Counted from the first letter of the stretch, positions 26,823 to 35,213 are shown. The stretch is 64,000 bases of DNA from Bradyrhizobium sp. CB1650 (GCF_029761915.1 NZ_CP121695.1:9081501-9145500); one strand, 5' to 3'. Program-made: numbers and translations. The notes: generated by a model from the sequence alone, not told the origin.

Positions 26823-27860
26823 ATGCGCCCGCAAGACATTCTGCTGCCAGTTGCTGCCGGCCTATGCTGCAAGCCCGGCGGCTTCCATATCGATCCTGTC
26901 CGCCCAGTCGAGCGGGCCGTGATCACCCACGGCCATTCCGACCATGCGCGCGCCGGCCATGGCGCGGTGCTGGCGACGCAGGAAACGCTGGACATGATGC
27001 GGCTGCGCTATGGCGAGAAATTCGCCGGCTCGACGCAAGCCATCCGCTGTGGCGAGGAGATCCGGCTCGGCGATGTCCGCGTCAAATTTCACCCCGCCGG
27101 CCACGTACTCGGCTCGGCGCAGATCGCGGTGACAGCCAAGGACACCTGCATCGTCGTCTCCGGCGATTACAAGGATGCGCCCGACCCGACCTGCACGCCG
27201 TTCGAGCTCGTGCCCTGCGACGTCTTCATCACCGAAGCGACGTTCGGGCTGCCGGTGTTCCGGCACGGCAATGCGGCCGACGAGGTGAAGAAGCTGCTCG
27301 CCTCCGTCGCGCTGTTCCCCGAGCGCGCGCATCTCGTCGGCGCCTATTCGCTCGGCAAGGCCCAGCGGGTGATCGCGCTGCTGCGCGAAGCCGGCTACGA
27401 CGCGCCGATCTATCTGCATGGCGCGATGGAGACGATCACGCATTACTACCAGAGCCGCGGGATCGATCTCGGCGAGCTGCGCCCTGTGAAAGGTGTGAAG
27501 AAGGCGGCTCTCGCCGGCACCATCACGCTGGCACCGCCTTCAGCCACATCCGATATCTGGACGCGACGCTTTCCCGATCCCGTCACCGGGTTTGCCTCGG
27601 GCTGGATGCGGGTGCGTGCGCGAGCGCGGCAACGCGGCGTCGAATTGCCGCTGGTGATCTCCGATCATGCCGATTGGGACGGCCTCACCGCCACGATTGC
27701 TGCGACTGGCGCAGGCGAGATCTGGGTCACCCACGGCCAGGAAGATGCGCTGGTGCACTGGTGCAAGAGCCGTGGCCTGCAGGCGCGGCCGCTCGATCTC
27801 GTCGGCTATGGTGACGAAGAGGAGACCGAGACACCACCCGCTGACGAGGCCGAGGCATGA
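26823..27860 (+). CDS. Ligase-associated DNA repair exonuclease (MBL / beta-CASP fold)
   Basis: A 345-residue metallo-beta-lactamase-fold nuclease. It has HGHSDHARAGH (metal motif), FHPAGHVLGSAQI, VVSGDYK, FITEATFGLP and, late, LPLVISDHADWDGL with VTHGQED, the layout of SNM1/CPSF73-like nucleases and of the 'Exo' member of the Lhr/ligase repair cluster. ATG 26823 starts the conserved MRPQDILLP segment; the frame is open for 12 codons before it. The stop overlaps the ligase start by four bases (ATGA, 27857-27860), so the two are translationally coupled and probably act together on DNA ends. Confidence 0.9.
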   Translation: MRPQDILLPVAAGLCCKPGGFHIDPVRPVERAVITHGHSDHARAGHGAVLATQETLDMMRLRYGEKFAGSTQAIRCGEEIRLGDVRVKFHPAGHVLGSAQIAVTAKDTCIVVSGDYKDAPDPTCTPFELVPCDVFITEATFGLPVFRHGNAADEVKKLLASVALFPERAHLVGAYSLGKAQRVIALLREAGYDAPIYLHGAMETITHYYQSRGIDLGELRPVKGVKKAALAGTITLAPPSATSDIWTRRFPDPVTGFASGWMRVRARARQRGVELPLVISDHADWDGLTATIAATGAGEIWVTHGQEDALVHWCKSRGLQARPLDLVGYGDEEETETPPADEAEA

Positions 27861-29773
27861 ACCGCTTCGCCGAACTCCTCGATCGCCTCGCCTACGAGCC
27901 CGGCCGCAACAACAAGCTGCGGCTGATCACCAGCTATTTCCGCGAGGTCGGCGATCCCGACCGCGGCTATGCGCTGGCCGCGCTGACCGGCGCGCTCAGC
28001 TTCAAGCACGCCAAGCCGGGGTTGATCCGCGACCTGATCGCGGCTCGCACCGACGAGGTGCTGTTCGGCTTGTCTTATGATTACGTCGGCGATCTCTCGG
28101 AGACGGTGGCGCTGATGTGGCCGAGGGGCGTCGTCACCGAAAACCAGTCTTTCCCGGGCTATCCTCCTCCCCTATCCTCCCCTGCAAAGGGGGAGGGAGC
28201 GCAGCGAGACTCGCGGCCGCGCACGAGCAAAACATCCAACGAGCCCGAAGAAGAAATCAGTCAAGCAATCACGTTAGTCAACGAAGCGCCGCGTGATGGA
28301 CGCAACGGCCTCACCGTCCCCTCCCCCCTTGCGGGGGAGGGTCAGGGAGGGGGGTACCTCGGGCGGGATGCTGACGCATCGCTCCGCCCGCGCAGCCACA
28401 ACAATCCACCGCCCCCAACACTGACCGAAGTCGTCACGACACTGCGCACCCTCGGCAAGACCGAGATGCCGGCACAGCTCACCCGCTGGCTCGACGAGCT
28501 CGACGAGACCGGCCGCTGGGCCCTGTTAAAGCTCGTCACCGGCGCACTTCGCATCGGCATCTCCGCGCGTCTGGCAAAGACCGCGGCTGCCGCGCTCGGC
28601 AACAAGGACCCGCACGAGATCGAGCTGATCTGGCCGGGCCTCGCTCCGCCCTATCTCGACCTGTTCGCCTGGCTGGAGGGCCGCGCCGAAAAGCCGGTCA
28701 ACCGCGATCCCGCGCCGTTCCGTCCCGTGATGCTGGCGCATGCGATCGAGGAGACGGATTTTGCGACGCTCGATCCCACTGAGTACATCGCCGAGTGGAA
28801 ATGGGATGGCATCCGCGTGCAGGCGGTTGCAGGAAGCGATGATCGCAACCACATCACGGCGCGACTTTATTCGCGCACCGGCGAGGACATCACCGGCAGC
28901 TTTCCGGATCTCGTGCCGTCGCTGCGCCGGCCCGGCGCGATCGATGGCGAGCTTCTGATCCTGCGCGACGGCCGCGTGCAGAGTTTCAACGTTCTGCAGC
29001 AGCGCCTCAACCGCAAGGTCGTCTCGCCAAAGCTGATCAAGGAGTTTCCGATCCACTTGCGCGCTTACGACCTGCTCGGCGACGACCAGAACGATTTGCG
29101 CGAATTGCCCTTTGCCGAGCGGCGCGAGCGGTTGGAGGCGTTCATCAAAAAGCTCGACGATCCCCGCATCGACCTGTCGCCGACGGTCCCCTTCACAAAC
29201 TGGGAGGCGCTGACTGCGGCGCGTGCCGATCCGGCGAACGCCGGCGCGGGCGAGGATGCGGACGCCGTCGAAGGCGTGATGCTGAAGCGGCGCGACGCAC
29301 CCTACTTGCCTGGGCGGCCAAAAGGACAATGGTGGAAATGGAAGCGCGATCCGCACATTATCGACGCGGTGTTGATGTATGCGCAGCGTGGCCACGGCAA
29401 GCGCTCGTCCTACTATTCCGACTACACGTTCGGCGTCTGGACCGAGGGTGACGGCGGCGCCGAGCTGGTGCCGGTCGGGAAAGCCTATTTCGGCTTCACG
29501 GATGAGGAATTGCTGCAGATCGACCGCTTCGTTCGCCGCAACACCACGGAAAAATTCGGCCCCGTCCGCCACGTCGTGCATGAGCCCGACAAGGGACTGG
29601 TGCTGGAGGTCGCCTTCGAGGGCCTGCAGCGCTCACCGCGGCACAAGTCCGGCGTCGCCATGCGCTTTCCCCGCATCAACCGCCTGCGCTGGGACAAGCC
29701 GCCGCGCGAGGCGGACCGACTGGAGACGCTGGAGAAGATGCTGAAGACGGAAGCGGCGGAGCTCGAAGCCTAA
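27857..29773 (+). CDS. Cisplatin-type ATP-dependent DNA ligase carrying an in-frame repeat-derived insertion
   Basis: A 638-residue ligase. The N-terminal DNA-binding domain (residues 1-95, then 183-300) precedes the adenylation domain, where IAEWKWDGIRVQ gives the nucleotidyl lysine K315 (KWDG), GAIDGELLI motif III, VEGVMLKRRDAPYLPGRPKGQWWKWKR motifs IV-V, and an OB domain follows. Residues about 97-182 are not ligase-like: they contain PSPLAGEGQGGG and similar strings that are translations of the local palindromic repeats. Without these about 85 residues the protein would have the about 550-aa length of the family. The frame is kept, so a functional enzyme with a surface loop is possible. 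Confidence 0.88.
   Translation: MNRFAELLDRLAYEPGRNNKLRLITSYFREVGDPDRGYALAALTGALSFKHAKPGLIRDLIAARTDEVLFGLSYDYVGDLSETVALMWPRGVVTENQSFPGYPPPLSSPAKGEGAQRDSRPRTSKTSNEPEEEISQAITLVNEAPRDGRNGLTVPSPLAGEGQGGGYLGRDADASLRPRSHNNPPPPTLTEVVTTLRTLGKTEMPAQLTRWLDELDETGRWALLKLVTGALRIGISARLAKTAAAALGNKDPHEIELIWPGLAPPYLDLFAWLEGRAEKPVNRDPAPFRPVMLAHAIEETDFATLDPTEYIAEWKWDGIRVQAVAGSDDRNHITARLYSRTGEDITGSFPDLVPSLRRPGAIDGELLILRDGRVQSFNVLQQRLNRKVVSPKLIKEFPIHLRAYDLLGDDQNDLRELPFAERRERLEAFIKKLDDPRIDLSPTVPFTNWEALTAARADPANAGAGEDADAVEGVMLKRRDAPYLPGRPKGQWWKWKRDPHIIDAVLMYAQRGHGKRSSYYSDYTFGVWTEGDGGAELVPVGKAYFGFTDEELLQIDRFVRRNTTEKFGPVRHVVHEPDKGLVLEVAFEGLQRSPRHKSGVAMRFPRINRLRWDKPPREADRLETLEKMLKTEAAELEA
28160..28400. repeat. Palindromic repeats inside the DNA ligase gene
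   Basis: Two arm sets are visible: CCTCCCCTATCCTCCCCTGCAAAGGGGGAGGGAGCGCAGCGAGAC, and CCCCTCCCCCCTTGCGGGGGAGGGTCAGGGAGGGGGGTACC. Both match the arms of the intergenic elements at 20476-20624. The whole insert is read in frame with the ligase; exact borders need a homologue alignment. Confidence 0.75.
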
Positions 29774-30100
29774 GGCGCGATGAATCTTGGTCGGTGCGAG
29801 CCACGGAGCTGTTCCCCCTCTTCCCGTTCTTACGGGCAGAGGGTTTGGGTGGGCACTTTCCGTAAAATCGGTGGCAGAGAGACTCGCGGTGGCTCCCCCT
29901 CACCCGGATTGCATCTGCGATGCAGTCCGGCCTCTCCCCGCAAGCGGGGAGAGGCGAAGGAATCCGCTGCCGGGCCCGTTCGCTTTTGCCCGGCTACCGG
30001 ATTAAAATGCGGTAAGCCGATTGACGGCCGGGCGCGGGTTCCCCATGTGCCCCGCCGTGACCTATAATCGGGGCTACAGCCCTGCGAGGAGCTTTTTGCG
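29774..30100. repeat. Intergenic region holding a palindromic repeat
   Basis: No gene is seen. At 29813-29960, CCCCCTCTTCCCGTTCTTACGGGCAGAGGG on the left and GGCCTCTCCCCGCAAGCGGGGAGAGGCGAAGG on the right frame the motif CCCCCTCACCCGGATTGC. The same CTCACCCGGATTGC inner motif recurs in the element at 32485-32624. Confidence 0.65.
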
Positions 30101-30406
30101 ATGGCCAACGACGTCAGGGACTTGCCGGCCGGCCACAGCGATGGCCTGAACCGCTTTCTCGGCGGCTCGCCGCTGGCGGTCGCATTCCGCCTGATCCTGC
30201 TCTCGATCCTCGTCGGCGTCGTGCTCGCCGCGATCGGCTTCGATCCCTGGAATATCATCCATAGCATCCGGCTGCTGTTCCAGCGCCTGTGGGATCTCGG
30301 CTTCGACGCCGTCAACTGGCTGTGGCGCTACTTCCTGCTCGGCGCCGTGATCGTGGTCCCGATCTGGCTGCTGTCGCGCGTCTTCGGCGCGCCACGCGGT
30401 CGGTAG
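30101..30406 (+). CDS. Small two-helix membrane protein (DUF6460-like)
   Basis: A 101-residue protein starting MANDVRDLPAG. Two hydrophobic helices are visible, about residues 27-48 (VAFRLILLSILVGVVLAAIGF) and 74-95 (WRYFLLGAVIVVPIWLLSRVF), joined by FDPWNIIHSIRLLFQRLWDLG. I recall this pattern from a short Rhizobiales family labelled DUF6460, whose function is unknown. GAGGAG at 30086-30091 supports the start. It lies 21 bases before an MBL hydrolase gene in the same direction, so they may be co-transcribed. Confidence 0.78.
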   Translation: MANDVRDLPAGHSDGLNRFLGGSPLAVAFRLILLSILVGVVLAAIGFDPWNIIHSIRLLFQRLWDLGFDAVNWLWRYFLLGAVIVVPIWLLSRVFGAPRGR

Positions 30407-30427
30407 GGCCAACGGAGAGCGCAGCCG

Positions 30428-31162
30428 ATGCAATTGCGCTTTGTCGGCTGCGGCGATGCTTTCGGTTCGGGCGGCAGGCTGAATACCTGCTTCCATGTCA
30501 CGGGGCAACGGGCCAATTTCCTGATCGATTGCGGCGCGTCGGCCCTGCCGGCGCTGAAGCGGCTCGAGATCGATCGCAACGCGATCGACCTGATCCTGAT
30601 CACGCATTTCCACGGCGATCATTTCGCCGGGCTGCCCTTCTTCCTGCTCGATGCGCAGTTCTCGCGACGGACGCGGCCCCTCATCATCGCCGGCCCGCAA
30701 GGGATCGAGACGCGGCTTGCACAGGTGATGGAGGCGCTGTTCGAGCACTCCTCGAGAACCAAGCAACGCTTCGAAGTCTGCGTCGTCGAGCTCGCGCCCG
30801 AGCAGAGCCGCAGCTTCGGCGCGGTGACAGTGACGCCCTACGGCGTCGTGCACGGCGAATCCGGTGGGCCGTTCCTGGCCTACCGCGTCGAGGCCGAGGG
30901 CCGCACGCTCGCCTACAGCGCCGACACCGAATGGACGGAGGCGCTCATTCCGCTGGCGCATGGCGCGGACCTTTTCATCGCCGAGGCCTATATGTACGAG
31001 AAGGTGGTCAAGAACCATCTCAGCCTGAAGACCTTGGAACAGCATTTGCCCGCCATCGGCGCCAAGCGACTCGTCCTCACTCATATGAGCGAGGACATGC
31101 TATCGCACCTCGATGACGTCGCGCATCTCGCGGCCGAAGACGGTATGGTGCTCGCGGTCTGA
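30428..31162 (+). CDS. MBL-fold hydrolase, ribonuclease Z-like
   Basis: A 244-residue cytoplasmic metallo-hydrolase. It begins MQLRFVGCGDAFGSGGRLNTCF, has ITHFHGDHFAGLPFFLLD (metal HxHxDH motif) near residue 60, LAYSADTEW and LVLTHMSEDM for the remaining ligands. This is the RNase Z / ElaC-like branch with binuclear zinc, but it lacks an obvious flexible exosite arm, so tRNA processing is not assured; arylsulfatase- or phosphodiesterase-type activity is possible. Its stop TGA at 31160-31162 is followed one base later by the ATG of the MATE transporter gene. Confidence 0.85.
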   Translation: MQLRFVGCGDAFGSGGRLNTCFHVTGQRANFLIDCGASALPALKRLEIDRNAIDLILITHFHGDHFAGLPFFLLDAQFSRRTRPLIIAGPQGIETRLAQVMEALFEHSSRTKQRFEVCVVELAPEQSRSFGAVTVTPYGVVHGESGGPFLAYRVEAEGRTLAYSADTEWTEALIPLAHGADLFIAEAYMYEKVVKNHLSLKTLEQHLPAIGAKRLVLTHMSEDMLSHLDDVAHLAAEDGMVLAV

Positions 31163-31163
31163 C

Positions 31164-32549
31164 ATGCACGCGCCCGTTCATCCCAGGGTCGGCACCCGCC
31201 AGGTCTTCGCCATCGCGGGGCCGGCGATGGTCGCGAATCTCACCACGCCGCTGATCGGCGTGGTCTCGACCACAGCGATCGGACGGCTGGACGACGCCGC
31301 GCTGCTCGGCGGCGTCGCGATGGCCTCGGTGATCTTCGACTGCCTGTTCTGGCTGTTCGCTTTCCTGCGCATGAGCACGCTCGCCTTCACCGCGCAGGCG
31401 CTGGGCGCGGGCGAGACGCACGAACTCGGCGCGATCCTGGTGCGCGGCTTCATCGTCGCAGGGCTGATCGGCGCCGCACTGATCGCGCTGCAACTGCCGC
31501 TGGCTACCGTGCTGCTCGACCTGATGGGCGGCAGCGAGGGCGTGACGGACGCTGCAAAAACCTATTTCATCATCCGGATCTGGTCGTCGCCATTCGCCTT
31601 CGCCAATTATGTCATTCTGGGCTGGCTGGTCGGCCAGGCCCGCGCCAATCCGGCGCTGCTGCTGCAGATCGTCATCAATCTCATCAACATGGTGGCGACG
31701 ATCCTCTTGGTGCTGGTCTACGACGCCGGTATCGCGGGCGCCGCGATCGCCGCACTGCTGTCGGAAACGGTCGGCTTCGTCCTCGGTGTGATCGTCTGCC
31801 GGCGCTATGCGGATGGCGGCTTCGCGGTGCCGCGAACAACGCTGTTCGACCGGGCGAAGCTGATGCGGATGCTGTCGGTGAATTCCGACATCATGATCCG
31901 TACCGCAGCGCTGATCACCGTGTTCCTGTTCTTCACCGCCAAGGGCGCCCGCGCCGGCGATGTCACGCTGGCCGCGAACTCCGTGCTCAACAATTTCCTG
32001 CTGATCAGCGCCTTCTTCCTCGATGGCCTCGCCAATGCGGCCCAGCAGCTCTGCGGCCGCACCCTTGGCGCACGCGATGCCAAGGGCTTTGCCGATTCGA
32101 CCCGGCTGGTGCTGATGTGGGGACTCGGCTTCGCGCTGGTGGTCGCGATGCTGTTCGCCCTGTTCGGGCCGGCCATGATCGACTTCATGACGGCGAGCGA
32201 AGGCGTCCGCCGCGCCGCGTGCGACTTCCTCCTGTTCATCGTGCTCGCACCCGTGCCTGGCGTGTTCGCCTTCGGCTTCGACGGCATCTATGTCGGCGCG
32301 ACCTGGGCGCGCGAGATGCGCAACCTGATGCTGGCCTCGTTCGCGATCTTCCTATGCACCTGGTGGGCGCTGCAGTCGCACGGCAATGCCGGACTGTGGT
32401 GCGCGCTACTCGCCTTCTACGTCGCCCGCGGCGGCCTGCAAGGCGCGGGCTATCCGGCGCTGTTCAGGGCGACGTTTTCCTTTTCTTCTCCCTCTCTCCG
32501 CTTGCGGGGAGAAGGTCGGGATGAGGGGGAGCTTCCGCAGGGACGGTGA
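31164..32549 (+). CDS. MATE-family efflux transporter (DinF-like) with a repeat-encoded C-terminus
   Basis: A 461-residue inner-membrane protein with twelve predicted helices. It starts with TRQVFAIAGPAMVANLTTPLIGVVSTTAIG, has QALGAGE at the end of helix 2-3 and LNNFLLISAFFLDGLANAAQQLCGRTLG in the second half, typical of DinF-type MATE exporters that use Na+ or H+ to expel drugs. The last roughly 24 residues (from FSFSSPSLRLRGEGRDE) are translation of the palindromic repeat at 32485-32624, so the natural end of the protein, probably a few residues after YPALFRATF, has been replaced. ATG 31164 directly follows the MBL gene. Confidence 0.86.
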   Translation: MHAPVHPRVGTRQVFAIAGPAMVANLTTPLIGVVSTTAIGRLDDAALLGGVAMASVIFDCLFWLFAFLRMSTLAFTAQALGAGETHELGAILVRGFIVAGLIGAALIALQLPLATVLLDLMGGSEGVTDAAKTYFIIRIWSSPFAFANYVILGWLVGQARANPALLLQIVINLINMVATILLVLVYDAGIAGAAIAALLSETVGFVLGVIVCRRYADGGFAVPRTTLFDRAKLMRMLSVNSDIMIRTAALITVFLFFTAKGARAGDVTLAANSVLNNFLLISAFFLDGLANAAQQLCGRTLGARDAKGFADSTRLVLMWGLGFALVVAMLFALFGPAMIDFMTASEGVRRAACDFLLFIVLAPVPGVFAFGFDGIYVGATWAREMRNLMLASFAIFLCTWWALQSHGNAGLWCALLAFYVARGGLQGAGYPALFRATFSFSSPSLRLRGEGRDEGELPQGR

Positions 32550-32624
32550 GACCTGGACTCGTCGGAGAGCCCCCTCACCCGGATTGCTTCGCAAGCCGGC
32601 CTCTCGCCGCAGGCGGCAGGGCAA
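32485..32624. repeat. Palindromic repeat overlapping the 3' end of the MATE gene
   Basis: TTCTCCCTCTCTCCGCTTGCGGGGAGAAGG and GATGAGGGGGAGCTTCCGC on the left face AGCCCCCTCACCCGGATTGC and GCCGGCCTCTCGCCGCAGGCGG on the right. The left arm is within the coding sequence of the transporter. Confidence 0.7.
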
Positions 32625-32649
32625 TCGCTTATGAGCACTCACAAGAGGT

Positions 32650-32733
32650 CGTCATGCCCGGGCTTGTCCCGGGCATCCACGTTCTTCGTGCCGCATGGCT
32701 AGGCGTGGATGGCCGGGACAAGCCCGGCCATGA
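32650..32733. repeat. Palindromic repeat, CGTCATGCCCGGGC type
   Basis: CGTCATGCCCGGGCTTGTCC-CGGGCATCCACG faces GGCGTGGATGGCCGGG-ACAAGCCCGGCCATGA. It is nearly the same as 45552-45638 and related to 24232-24318. It lies in the gap before pyrD, whose stop is at 32808. Confidence 0.75.
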
Positions 32734-32807
32734 GGCCGTGGGGCTTTAGCGCCCAAGCTCTCAGGTCATATGCGATTGCCCTGCCGCAGGCGGGGAGAGG
32801 CGAAGAA

Positions 32808-33905
32808 CTACATCCCGGGCCAGTCTTCCGCGGTGAGCGTGGCGGCATCGGCGCCGACGATTTCGGAGAGGGAATCCCTCCCCGTGCGCAAAAGCGTCGA
32901 GGCGAGGTCACGTTTGATCTCGTCGACGAGGCCGAGGCCCTTGTAGACAAGCGACGAATAGAGCTGGATCAGGCTCGCGCCGGCGCGGATTTTCGTCAGC
33001 GCCGCGCCGCCGGAATCGACGCCGCCGACGCCGATCAGCGGAAACGCACCCTCGACCCGCACATAGGTCTCGGCGACCATGCGCGTCGACAGGCGGAACA
33101 GCGGCCGGCCGGACAGGCCGCCCTGCTCCTTCGCGCGCATCTCCTCGCGCAGCGTGCTCGGCCGCGCGATCGTCGTGTTCGACACGATCATGCCGTCGAC
33201 CCGGCGCGAGCGCGCGACTTGCACGACGTCGTCGAGCTGGGCGAGGCTGAGGTCCGGCGCGATCTTGAGCAGCACCGGCGTGTCGCCGGCTTTCTCGCGC
33301 ACCCGCTCGCGCGCGTCGATCACTTTGGCGAGGAGATCGTCGAGCAGCGCGCCTTCCTGCAGGTTGCGCAGGCCCGGCGTGTTGGGCGAGGAGATGTTGA
33401 CGGTGAAATAGCTCGCGACCGGCGCGAAGGTCTCGATCAGCGTGACGTAGTCGGCGACGCGGTCGGGCGAATCCTTGTTGGCACCGACATTGACGCCGAC
33501 GATGCCGCCGTTCTGCGCGCGCGCGGCAAGACGCCGCAGCGCCGCTTCCGCGCCGTCATTGTTGAAGCCCATGCGGTTGATGACGGCCTCGTCGCGCTCG
33601 AGGCGAAACAGCCGCGGCCGCGGATTGCCGCCCTGAGGGCGTGGCGTCACCGAGCCGATCTCGACGAAGCCAAAGCCCAGCCGAAGAAGCGCGTCCGGCA
33701 CCTCGGCGCTCTTGTCGAAGCCTGCGGCCATGCCGATCGGATTGGGGAAATTGAGCCCGAAGGCGCGCACCGCGAGCTTGGGATCGTCGTCACGGGGCTT
33801 TCCCGGGGGCAGGAAGCGCAGACCCTGGATCGCAAGCCGGTGCGCATCCTCCGGATCGAGCCAGCGCAGGACCGGCAGCGACAGGGCATCGAAGGCGCGG
33901 ATCAC
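32808..33905 (-). CDS. pyrD: Dihydroorotate dehydrogenase (quinone), class 2
   Basis: A 365-residue membrane-associated flavoprotein oxidising dihydroorotate to orotate with quinone, the fourth step of pyrimidine synthesis. It has the class 2 N-terminal helix segment (LDPEDAHRLAIQGLRFLP), NPIGMAAGFDKSAEV, NRMGFNNDG, FTVNISSPNTPGLRNLQ with the class 2 catalytic serine region, and LIGVGGVDSGGAALTKIRAGASLIQLYSSLVYKG for FMN phosphate binding. Length is normal. The start overlaps the stop of the DUF952 gene by four bases, so the two are coupled. Confidence 0.96.
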   Translation of the reverse strand: MIRAFDALSLPVLRWLDPEDAHRLAIQGLRFLPPGKPRDDDPKLAVRAFGLNFPNPIGMAAGFDKSAEVPDALLRLGFGFVEIGSVTPRPQGGNPRPRLFRLERDEAVINRMGFNNDGAEAALRRLAARAQNGGIVGVNVGANKDSPDRVADYVTLIETFAPVASYFTVNISSPNTPGLRNLQEGALLDDLLAKVIDARERVREKAGDTPVLLKIAPDLSLAQLDDVVQVARSRRVDGMIVSNTTIARPSTLREEMRAKEQGGLSGRPLFRLSTRMVAETYVRVEGAFPLIGVGGVDSGGAALTKIRAGASLIQLYSSLVYKGLGLVDEIKRDLASTLLRTGRDSLSEIVGADAATLTAEDWPGM

Positions 33906-34246
33906 GGCGCAAGCTCCGGAATGTCGTGACCGCCGTCGGAGCGAATCGCGAGGTTGATCACCGAAATCACCGCGCCAAGGTCGAGCTCGCCATAGAGGTG
34001 CGGGAACAGCTCATCGTTGCGCGAGCGTTCCCAGCGCAAGGCGGCGCCCAGCGCATCACCGTCGACCTCGACCAGGAACAACGCACGCTGCCCGAAAAAG
34101 TGCTTTCGCACGGTCTCGGGAACCTGGGAGGCGGTCGAGAAATGGATGAAGCCGTCGCGCGCGTCGTCCGCGCTGCCGCGGTACACACCCTGCCGCTCCG
34201 CCTCGCGCCAGGCCGAGGCCGGACAGATTTTGTAGATCTTGACCAC
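33902..34246 (-). CDS. DUF952-domain protein
   Basis: A 114-residue cytoplasmic protein. MVKIYKICPASAWREAERQGVYRGSADDARDGFIHFSTASQVPET and WERSRNDELFPHLYGELDLGAV are the conserved parts of DUF952 (PF06108), an ADP-ribosyltransferase-like fold of unknown substrate. Coupling to pyrD by a four-base overlap is frequent in Rhizobiales as I recall. It is divergent from the HTH/S24 regulator gene. Confidence 0.9.
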   Translation of the reverse strand: MVKIYKICPASAWREAERQGVYRGSADDARDGFIHFSTASQVPETVRKHFFGQRALFLVEVDGDALGAALRWERSRNDELFPHLYGELDLGAVISVINLAIRSDGGHDIPELAP

Positions 34247-34371
34247 CGCTTAACGGGCCTTGTTTGCTCTTTGAGTCTCTTGGGGTTTTTCGTCTTTCGG
34301 GGTCCGAAAACCCGGCGCGACCGTAAAGGCGGCCCCAGCCGAACTCAAGGCTTGCATGCCGCCTCTTGCAC

Positions 34372-34410
34372 GGAAAACGGAAAACCGGTTGATTTAAAGG
34401 ATAGTTTTCC
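34372..34410. promoter_or_regulatory. Candidate operator for the HTH/S24 regulator
   Basis: GGAAAAC occurs twice in direct array (34372-34378, 34379-34385) and is mirrored by GTTTTCC at 34404-34410, 25 bases before the regulator start codon. The arrangement suits autoregulation by a dimeric repressor, but this is inference from position. Confidence 0.4.
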
Positions 34411-34435
34411 TGAGTTGCGATGGGCCGGATCGACC

Positions 34436-35089
34436 ATGATCAGGCAGGCCAAAGCGCAGAGGATGCTGACCCACGATCAGATCTGGGGCGCGCTGGATCG
34501 GCTGGCGGCGCGCGCGGGCCTGTCGCCCTCGGGCCTTGCCAAGCGCGCCGGGCTCGATCCCACCACCTTCAACAAATCCAAGCGCGTCACCTCCGACGGC
34601 CGCGAGCGCTGGCCCTCGACCGAATCGATCGCAAAGGCCCTCAGCGCGGCCGGCTCGTCGATCGAGACCTTCGTCAAGCTGATCGACCACACCCCGGGCG
34701 ACGGCCGCTCGGTGCCGCTGATCGGGTTCGCGCTGGCGGCGGGAAGCGGCTATTTCGACGATCGCGGCTTTCCATCCGGCAAGGGCTGGGACCAGGTCGC
34801 GCTGCCTACCGCCGAGGACGGCCATACCTTTGCGCTGGAGATTTCCGGTGACGCGCTACAGCCCGCCTATCGCGACGGCGACATCCTCCTGGTCTCGCCG
34901 GGCACGCCGATCCGCAAGGGCGACCGCGTCGTGGTGAAGACCCGCGCAGGCGAAGTGATGGTGACGACGCTGATGCGCCGCACTTCGAAGGCGCTGGAAC
35001 TGCAGCCGCTCGATGCGACACGGGCCGAGCGCACGCTCGCCGTCGCCGACGTCGCGTGGATCGCGCGGATCGTCTGGGCGAGCCAGTGA
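34436..35089 (+). CDS. Helix-turn-helix / S24-fold regulator lacking the catalytic dyad
   Basis: A 217-residue CI/LexA-like protein. Residues about 13-75 form a helix-turn-helix (AARAGLSPSGLAKRAGLDPTTFNKSKR), and the C-terminal half has the S24 fold. In the family the active site is G-D-S-M with a later lysine; here the corresponding segments are SGDALQP (Ala at 140 in place of Ser) and EVMVTTLMRR (Thr at 177 where Lys is expected). It should therefore bind DNA and dimerise but not self-cleave. ATG 34436 is chosen; ATG 34463 is an alternative. A longer open frame back to 33926 runs antisense to DUF952 and was dismissed. Confidence 0.85.
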   Translation: MIRQAKAQRMLTHDQIWGALDRLAARAGLSPSGLAKRAGLDPTTFNKSKRVTSDGRERWPSTESIAKALSAAGSSIETFVKLIDHTPGDGRSVPLIGFALAAGSGYFDDRGFPSGKGWDQVALPTAEDGHTFALEISGDALQPAYRDGDILLVSPGTPIRKGDRVVVKTRAGEVMVTTLMRRTSKALELQPLDATRAERTLAVADVAWIARIVWASQ

Positions 35090-35213
35090 TTGCTTTTGCC
35101 CGGGCGTCATGACCGGGCGATGACATGCGCGGCACCCCGATCGCCATTGCGACTCACCGTACCTCTCGCCTAGGTTGCGCGCCTATCGCGCACCGAATCA
35201 TCGCAGGGGGAAT

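Noticed and set aside
20476..32733. CRISPR array
   Set aside because: The repeats are palindromic, scattered and unevenly spaced, with no regular spacer-repeat pattern and no cas genes.
33926..34435. 170-codon N-terminal extension of the HTH/S24 regulator
   Set aside because: It is antisense to the DUF952 gene and the divergent promoter; the helix-turn-helix begins after ATG 34436.
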